From Amanita rubescens (taxonomy: Eukaryota > Basidiomycota > Agaricomycetes > Agaricales > Amanitaceae): DNA of 64,000 nucleotides. The notes under the pieces are model-generated. The model was not told where the DNA came from and made no database searches. It was given only the letters and a program-made list of their open reading frames with translations. The stretch covers positions 1-64,000 of the forward strand of contig WION01000031.1 in NCBI GenBank assembly GCA_015039365.1, in the 5' to 3' direction. Both the position numbers and the translations under genes were made by a program. Of this stretch, positions 58,714 through 64,000 are shown one piece after another. Positions within the stretch are counted from its first letter, which is position 1; each line of letters begins with the position of its first letter.

Positions 58714-58875
58714 AAGGCCGAGCCCTCGAGGCCGTTGTTGGTGAGAAGTGGGGACGTCCGGCGGGAGTAGTGATTAACGGTGTCGCGCAAGGCACGCTGG
58801 GATAAAACGGTATCCGCTAGTAATCGTCCGGAGTCCGGGGCCTATCCAAATAAATCCAAACGCGGTCACGTTACC

Positions 58876-58883
58876 TATATAAT
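58876..58883 (+). promoter_or_regulatory. TATA box for the antisense gene
   Basis: TATATAAT on the plus strand, 61 bp before the ATG at 58944. It lies between the polypurine tract and the antisense gene, which suggests a dedicated promoter independent of the LTR. Confidence 0.55.
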
Positions 58884-58943
58884 CACCATCACGACCAAAT
58901 CTTATCTTCTTTTATCAACCACCATCGTCGACAGCGAATTACC

Positions 58944-60383
58944 ATGTCGTCCAAAAAAGCCGAACTTCAAGCCAAGCTCGCCGCGATCCAGAAGGAGAAG
59001 GAGGAGCGAGAGAGGCGGGAGAAGGAGCGGGTGAGGCTAGAGGGAGAACGACTGGCGGAGTTGACGCGGCAAATGGCAGAGGAGGAAGCTCGTGAAGCAG
59101 AGGAGGCGGCACGGGAGGCCGAACGGAAGAAGAAAGAGGAGGCCGAGAAGAAGTTGGCTGCCGAACGGCGAAAACGTGAGGAGGAAAGAAAAAGAGCATC
59201 GGAGGCCGAAAAGGCAGAAAAGGCGAAAACTAAGGCAAAAGGGAGCGTCAAGCCACGCCCAAAGGACAAGGGGAAAGAGAAGGCGAGGGAAGGGTCACCG
59301 ATGGACCTGGCAACAACCTTGAACAGTTTGGGGACGGGCCGTCGGACAGCGAAGACGCGATGTTGTTGGCGATGGAGGCGAGTCGCAACCAGGCGGAGAC
59401 CGATAGGGTCCGTAAGAAGGCGGGGGAGTCGAGCAAAGGCAAGAGGAAAACGCGCGAGCCGTCCGTCGACGAGGAGTCGTCAACAAAGGAGCGGTTTAGC
59501 TGTGATAGGTAAGTTCTCCTCTTCTCGGCTCTGGGGTTTTCATACGGAGTCCGACAGTTGCATCGCGAAAGGACAAGTATGCGAGGAGCCCGTTGGGAGG
59601 GCTTCCACTTGTCCCGCCTGCCAGCGCTCAAAGACAGCTTGTAAGGTCAACGGGGTCCGGCGGGGTGACTTGGGGAAAGGTAAGAGGCGAAAAGTAGACG
59701 CGGAGACCGGCGGGGATATGGGCGCAATCCTCAGCATTTTCGAGAAGATGCTGGAGGAGAACCGGGAGTTCCACAAGGCGGTACTGGCGGAGTTTGCGGC
59801 CAACCGGAAGCACAACGCGAGGGTGCGGAGGCTGCTGACCGAAGCGGCGGATCCGACGTACGCGTATACGCCACCTTCAGAAGAGCACGTCGCGGAAGAG
59901 TGGAGACCGATAACGGTGGAAGAGATCGAGTTTACCAACAGGGCAATGTACGAGATTGAGAAGGCGGGGAAAGTGCCCGCGGCATGGGATTACACAGGCC
60001 CGGGTCCGGTCCCAGACTCACAGGACGTGTGGAACTGGTTCCATCGTAAGGGCGTGATCAATCGGCAGGGGAGGTACCTTGGGGGTCACCGAGACCTCTT
60101 GTCGAAAGCGGAGTCCGAAGAAGACGAAGAAGTGGAGGTAATCGAGGTGGATGGTCCCGAGGATGAAATGAGCGGGGCTGCGAACGAAGTCAGCGAGTCC
60201 GGGGGTCCGTCGGGGCCGTCAATCGATCCAGTGACCGAGTCTACGTCGGGGAAGAAGTCGGAAGACGAAGAGGGAGAAAAAGGTGAAGCGGAAGAAACGG
60301 GGGACGAAGGCGTTGAAGGAGAGGAGAGGGACCCAGAGGTCCGGGACGTCGAGAAGGGAGTAGGGGAAATGGTAGTGGATTGA
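58944..60383 (+). CDS. Antisense gene of the Ty3 element: coiled coil, Zn2Cys6-like motif, acidic tail
   Basis: It lies opposite in direction to pol, between pol and the LTR. Residues 1-100 are a long Glu/Lys/Arg/Ala coiled coil (AELQAKLAAIQKEKEERE). After about 59335 the sensible frame shifts by one base: DGPSDSEDAMLLAMEASR is read only if one G is added to the GGGG run. A 49-bp intron (59509-59557) then joins SCDSC to IAKGQVCEE. The result has the spacing C-x2-C-x6-C-x9-C-x2-C-x6-C, with QRSKTAC in the second half, the consensus of GAL4-type Zn2Cys6 DNA-binding domains. A helical region (MGAILSIFEKMLEENREF) and a very acidic C-terminus follow. The coding reality is supported by TATA, intron and frame; the DNA-binding role is inferred. 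Confidence 0.7.
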   Translation: MSSKKAELQAKLAAIQKEKEERERREKERVRLEGERLAELTRQMAEEEAREAEEAAREAERKKKEEAEKKLAAERRKREEERKRASEAEKAEKAKTKAKGSVKPRPKDKGKEKAREGSPMDLATTLNSLGTGRRTAKTRCCWRWRRVATRRRPIGSVRRRGSRAKARGKRASRPSTRSRQQRSGLAVIGKFSSSRLWGFHTESDSCIAKGQVCEEPVGRASTCPACQRSKTACKVNGVRRGDLGKGKRRKVDAETGGDMGAILSIFEKMLEENREFHKAVLAEFAANRKHNARVRRLLTEAADPTYAYTPPSEEHVAEEWRPITVEEIEFTNRAMYEIEKAGKVPAAWDYTGPGPVPDSQDVWNWFHRKGVINRQGRYLGGHRDLLSKAESEEDEEVEVIEVDGPEDEMSGAANEVSESGGPSGPSIDPVTESTSGKKSEDEEGEKGEAEETGDEGVEGEERDPEVRDVEKGVGEMVVD

Positions 60384-60504
60384 AGACGGAGACCGGCGGG
60401 GTCCGCTCCGCTAAAAAAATGTATATACTAAGTATGCGAATGTAGTGTCTGTTCTGCATTTTCTTTTATTATTTGGAAAACGGGGTCCGAGAAAGTGTGA
60501 AAAA

Positions 60505-63500
60505 TCATAGGGGATTAAGGGGTCCGGGCTTGGAAGGGTACCGGGTGTGAAAGTCCGTAACGACTTCTTGCGCGTGTTCGAGTTCAGTAGCAAGTACCCA
60601 AGAAGTTTCTTCATCAGTGCCTTCATAGCCAGACCAACGGACCAGATATAGGAGTTTACAAGTCCGGCGGCGATTGTCGGTCTTAGAGTCTAAGACTTCT
60701 GCGATCTCATATTCAAGTTCACCGTCGACTGCTAACGGAGGCGGGGGAGACTGAGTCCGATTTGGAATGACGTTGGGTTTGAGAGGCTCTAATTGAGAGA
60801 CGTGGAATACGGGGTGGATGCTACGGAGGTGTTGGGGAAGACGTAGGGTGTAGGCTTGTCTGCTGGGCTTGGCGATAATCTCAAAAGGTCCGAGGAATTT
60901 CTCTGCTAGCTTTCGGGAAGGTCGCGTTGTCCGGATGTGGTCCGACTTGACGAAGACTTGGTCACCAATCTGAATGTTAGGTGGCGGAGTCCGTCGGGCA
61001 TCCGCGGGTCCTTGATAGCGTTTCTGAGCGAGAGATATCTGTTCACGGAGTGTCTTGTGAAGTTCGTCCAAGTCCACTACAAAGTCCCTAGCGTGTTGGG
61101 AAGCAAGGTCTCGTTCGGGGTGTATGGAGATATTGGGGTGGTAGCCCTTATTGGCAAAGAACGGGGAGACACCGGTAGAGGCGTTCGGGGAGTTGTTGTA
61201 AGCAAACTCTGCGAGAGGGAGAAGGTTCGACCAGTTGTCTTGCTGGTAGTTGATGAAGATGCGGAGATATTGTTCAAGTGTCTGGTTGACGCGTTCCGTT
61301 TGACCATCGCCTTCAGGGTGATAACCGGAGGTGAAGTGTAGCTTCATGTCGAGAGCAGTACCCAAAGACCTAAAGAACCGGGAGACGAACTCCGAACCGC
61401 GGTCCGAAGTGACGTGCTCCGGAACTCCATGCTTTGAAAAGACGTGGATGACAAACAGTCGGGCAAGTTCCACGGAGTTGATAGTGTCCGTTGTCGGAAT
61501 GAAGATCGCTTGTTTCGATAGACGATCGACCACTACCAAGATTGAAGTGAATCCAGAGGAAGCGGGAAGTTGCTCGATGAAGTCCATGGAGATCGAGTTC
61601 CAAGGTTTCTCGGGGATGGGCAGTTGCTGTAAAACTCCGTAAGGCTTATGGCGTTGTGATTTGGAGCGCATGCAAGTTGTACAGGATTTGCAATAGTTTT
61701 GAACGAAAGTCCGTAAATTCGGCCAGAAGTACTTTAGTCGAACGTGTTCTAGTGTCTTATTCTGTCCGAAATGTCCGGAAAGGATGTGATCATGATTGTA
61801 TTGAAGGATGCGTAAACGAAGGTCGTTAGAATCGGGGACGTAAATGCGGTCATAGCGTCTAAGGAGTCCGTCGGGGGCAAGTGTCCAGTTTGAATCGGAA
61901 GGTGTGGGTAGGTGAGCGGCTGATACGGGGTCCGAAGGGAGAGCGTCACGGATGTCCGAATGAAGTCGTTCTAGGTCAATGACCACTGCCGTTCGGAGAA
62001 CCGGAGTTGCGAGAGCTGATGCGCGTAGAGATGCACGAAGTTGATCTTGGGTGAAAACGGGTCTGTAGTTGTGTGGGTTGACTGCTGCGTAGTCGCTATT
62101 CCCCTCTTTTGGGTAGACGTCCCATCGTCTAGTCAAGGAGTCCGGTTTAGTACCGAGGCGACCGGGGCGAAAGCGAATGACGAGGTTGAATTGATTGAGG
62201 AACTCAGACCAGCGGACTTGTCGTCTAGTAAGTAGTTTAGTCGTCGAGAAGTATTCAAGGTTTTTGTGGTCTGTGAAAACTTCCACGGGGTCCGCGGAGC
62301 CCTCAAGGTATTGTCGCCATTGCTGAAAAGCGCAGAAGATCGCCAATAGCTCTTTGTCGTGGGTGTCGTAGTTAAGTTCAGGAGGAGAAAAGGATCTAGA
62401 GTAGAAGGCTACAGGGTGTATTTCGCCGTCGTTCGTGATCAAGGAAAGGATAGCGCCAAGGGCGTAGTCTGAGGCATCAGTTTCAACGAGGAGTTGAGCG
62501 TCCGGAGTCCAGTGAACCAGGACCGGGGCTGTTGTGAACGCCGTCTTGAGCCGTTCAAACGCTGCGCGGCACTTGCTGTCGAAGTTCCAAGTAGTATGTT
62601 TGCGTGTGAGACGTGTCAAAGGGATAGTGATTTCGGAATAGTTTTCAATAAAGCGACGATAGAAGTTGGCGAAACCGAGGAAGGATTGAATGTCTTTGAT
62701 TTTGCGGGGTTCGGGCCACTCGAGGATAGTTTTGATTTTACCGGGGTCCATGGAAAGTCCGTTCGGGGAAAGGATATAGCCAAGATATTCGACCGTGTCC
62801 TTGGAAAACTCACATTTCTCTAGTTTAGCAAAGAGCTTGTTCTTCCGTAGTCGTTCCAGTACTTCACGGACATGTTGTTCGTGTTCCTCGGGGTTCTCGG
62901 AGTAAATGAGAATGTCGTCCAAGTACACAACAACGCATACGTCGAGCATGTCCGAGAGAACGTCGTTGACGAAACGCTGGAAGGAAGCTGGTGCATTGGT
63001 AAGTCCGAAGGGCATGACCATCCATTCGAAGGAACCATAGCGCATGCGGAAAGTGGTTTTCCATTCATCACCGGCGGCGATGCGGACTAAATGATAAGCG
63101 TGTCGTAGGTCGATTTTGGTATAGATACGGGCTTTTCCGGGGCTGTCGAGTAAGTCCGAAACAAGGGGGAGAGGGTAACGATCCTTCTTTGTGATTCGGT
63201 TAAGACCTCTAAAGTCTACACAGAGGCGGAGAGAGCCATCTTTCTTCTTGACGAATAGGACGGGTGCTCCATGGGGGGAAGAGGAAGGGCGGATAAAACC
63301 GAGAGAGAGGTGCTCGTCCAAGAACTCACAGAGTGACTTGAGCTCTGAAGGAGACAAGGAGTAGATACGTCCGGGCGGAGGCCGAGCGCCTTCTTCAAGG
63401 TCAATTTTGAGGTCGTATGGCCGATGATCAGCTAGCGTGTCCGCCTTACTCTTACTGAATACGTCTGCATATTCCCTATACTCTTTAGGTATTTCGGAAA

Positions 63501-64000
63501 GATCCGGTGAGTCCTCGGGGAGCGATGAACGCCCGAAGACAGAGTTAAGGGACAGCGTAAACGAGTGAGAGCCGGGCAGTCGGCAAGCACGAGCAAAAGC
63601 CACAGCGTTAATCATAGAGATAGACGGGGTAGGTTGCGGAGTGTCAGGCGGTACCGAGGTCGGGGGGATAGGTGTAGAAGTCGCGGCCTTAGCGTTGACT
63701 TTGGGCAGAGAGGATCCTGGTGGTGTTGGCACCTTAATACGCTCAGAAGTCCGGAAGCTTATGATGCCCCGTGTCCAGTCAATCAACGGATTGTGTTGGC
63801 GGAGCCATCGGTGTCCGATAACAAGTGGGCAGTTCGGGTCCAACGGAGTTACTAGAAATTCCATAAGGAATTGGTTACCTGTGGGGAAGACGACCGGCAA
63901 TTCGATCTTTCTGGTGATGAAAGTGGTGTCTGAACCATCCAGCAGGCGTAAACGGAGAGGAGATATATTTGTTGTAATGAGAGATAAGCGAGTTACAAAG
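60505..64000 (-). CDS. Ty3/gypsy Pol polyprotein with C-terminal chromodomain (5' end outside window)
   Basis: One open frame from the window edge to a stop at 60505. The first residues (DGSDTTFITRKIELPVV, then FLVTPLDPNCPLVIG) are the end of the aspartic protease; its active-site DSG lies beyond the window. Counted from about 63900: RT about 170-350 with YLDD at 326-329, RNase H TDASDYALGA near 474, integrase zinc motif (HDHILSGHFG ... CKSCTTC), the DDE core with SMDFIEQLP, SDRGSEF and HPEGDGQTERVNQTLE, and the GPF-like LGPFEIIAKPSRQAY. It ends in a chromodomain (YEIAEVLDSK ... LLYLVRWSGY ... TSWV) that targets insertion to marked chromatin. No internal stop was seen, so it is potentially functional. 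Confidence 0.96.
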   Translation of the reverse strand, partial: FVTRLSLITTNISPLRLRLLDGSDTTFITRKIELPVVFPTGNQFLMEFLVTPLDPNCPLVIGHRWLRQHNPLIDWTRGIISFRTSERIKVPTPPGSSLPKVNAKAATSTPIPPTSVPPDTPQPTPSISMINAVAFARACRLPGSHSFTLSLNSVFGRSSLPEDSPDLSEIPKEYREYADVFSKSKADTLADHRPYDLKIDLEEGARPPPGRIYSLSPSELKSLCEFLDEHLSLGFIRPSSSPHGAPVLFVKKKDGSLRLCVDFRGLNRITKKDRYPLPLVSDLLDSPGKARIYTKIDLRHAYHLVRIAAGDEWKTTFRMRYGSFEWMVMPFGLTNAPASFQRFVNDVLSDMLDVCVVVYLDDILIYSENPEEHEQHVREVLERLRKNKLFAKLEKCEFSKDTVEYLGYILSPNGLSMDPGKIKTILEWPEPRKIKDIQSFLGFANFYRRFIENYSEITIPLTRLTRKHTTWNFDSKCRAAFERLKTAFTTAPVLVHWTPDAQLLVETDASDYALGAILSLITNDGEIHPVAFYSRSFSPPELNYDTHDKELLAIFCAFQQWRQYLEGSADPVEVFTDHKNLEYFSTTKLLTRRQVRWSEFLNQFNLVIRFRPGRLGTKPDSLTRRWDVYPKEGNSDYAAVNPHNYRPVFTQDQLRASLRASALATPVLRTAVVIDLERLHSDIRDALPSDPVSAAHLPTPSDSNWTLAPDGLLRRYDRIYVPDSNDLRLRILQYNHDHILSGHFGQNKTLEHVRLKYFWPNLRTFVQNYCKSCTTCMRSKSQRHKPYGVLQQLPIPEKPWNSISMDFIEQLPASSGFTSILVVVDRLSKQAIFIPTTDTINSVELARLFVIHVFSKHGVPEHVTSDRGSEFVSRFFRSLGTALDMKLHFTSGYHPEGDGQTERVNQTLEQYLRIFINYQQDNWSNLLPLAEFAYNNSPNASTGVSPFFANKGYHPNISIHPERDLASQHARDFVVDLDELHKTLREQISLAQKRYQGPADARRTPPPNIQIGDQVFVKSDHIRTTRPSRKLAEKFLGPFEIIAKPSRQAYTLRLPQHLRSIHPVFHVSQLEPLKPNVIPNRTQSPPPPLAVDGELEYEIAEVLDSKTDNRRRTCKLLYLVRWSGYEGTDEETSWVLATELEHAQEVVTDFHTRYPSKPGPLNPL

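Larger units (their letters stand above)
57915..64000 (-). mobile_element. Ty3/gypsy chromovirus with antisense gene (runs off window)
   Basis: Read on the minus strand: protease end, reverse transcriptase, RNase H, integrase and chromodomain in one frame, then an internal antisense gene, a polypurine tract and one LTR. It is inserted in the NTPase gene after CCACC (57910-57914), a candidate 5-bp target-site duplication whose partner lies outside the window. Gag, the primer-binding site and the 5' LTR are beyond 64000. Frames are mostly intact, so it may be young. The pentamer GTCCG is strikingly enriched on the plus strand throughout. Confidence 0.92.

Noticed and set aside
62041..63855. Plus-strand frames across pol
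   Set aside because: Shadows of the intact minus-strand polyprotein; no promoter or conserved domain.

Overview
The window reads as nuclear DNA of a basidiomycete fungus of the Agaricomycetes. The signs are genes cut by many 44-65 bp GT-AG introns, very small first exons, families of F-box proteins with leucine-rich-like C-termini, trichodiene-synthase-type terpene cyclases, and a chromodomain Ty3/gypsy retrotransposon with a large antisense gene at its 3' end. No genus is assigned.

Layout. 1-11035 is one giant imperfect palindrome: a 380-bp outer arm, an array of about 111 copies of a 52-bp minisatellite, an 893-bp centre, an inverted array of about 69 copies, and the matching 380-bp outer arm. 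A TPR gene fragment (11263-12261) abuts it. 12639-24741 is a conserved core: a FAHD1-like hydrolase, acetolactate synthase (ILV2), an F-box gene, a SAPS-domain phosphatase regulator and the AP-2 mu subunit. 25668-32011 holds three tandem terpene synthase copies, the first two made by a duplication of about 2.3 kb that also copied the 5' end of the AP-2 mu gene. 32190-36003 holds two F-box genes and one relic; a third paralogue lies at 46857-48364, with further relics at 40220 and 46357. Two tiny three-exon metallothionein-like genes (37280 and 39537) lie in otherwise gene-poor DNA. 42987-44279 encodes a secreted kinase-like protein, and 49633-50167 a small secreted protein. 51217-55919 holds SCD6/LSM14 and COA1. 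A P-loop NTPase gene (56191-57914) is broken twice, by a 306-bp TA-flanked MITE and by a Ty3/gypsy chromovirus that fills 57915 to the window end.

How parts relate. The core genes are housekeeping: branched-chain amino-acid synthesis, endocytosis, phosphatase regulation, mRNA translation control and cytochrome oxidase assembly. They alternate with fast-changing accessory DNA. Of the three terpene synthases, one has lost a normally conserved Arg, and the other two each carry an apparent 1-nt insertion.

The most unusual signals are: (a) the foldback-like minisatellite palindrome; (b) a retrotransposon whose antisense gene encodes a motif with GAL4-type Zn2Cys6 spacing, while the element itself carries about 49 GTCCG pentamers on one strand against about 8 CGGAC, suggesting a self-recognition system; (c) the hidden metallothionein-like gene pair. 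Intron positions were worked out by hand from splice consensus, frame and family resemblance. Counts of motifs and repeat copies are hand counts.
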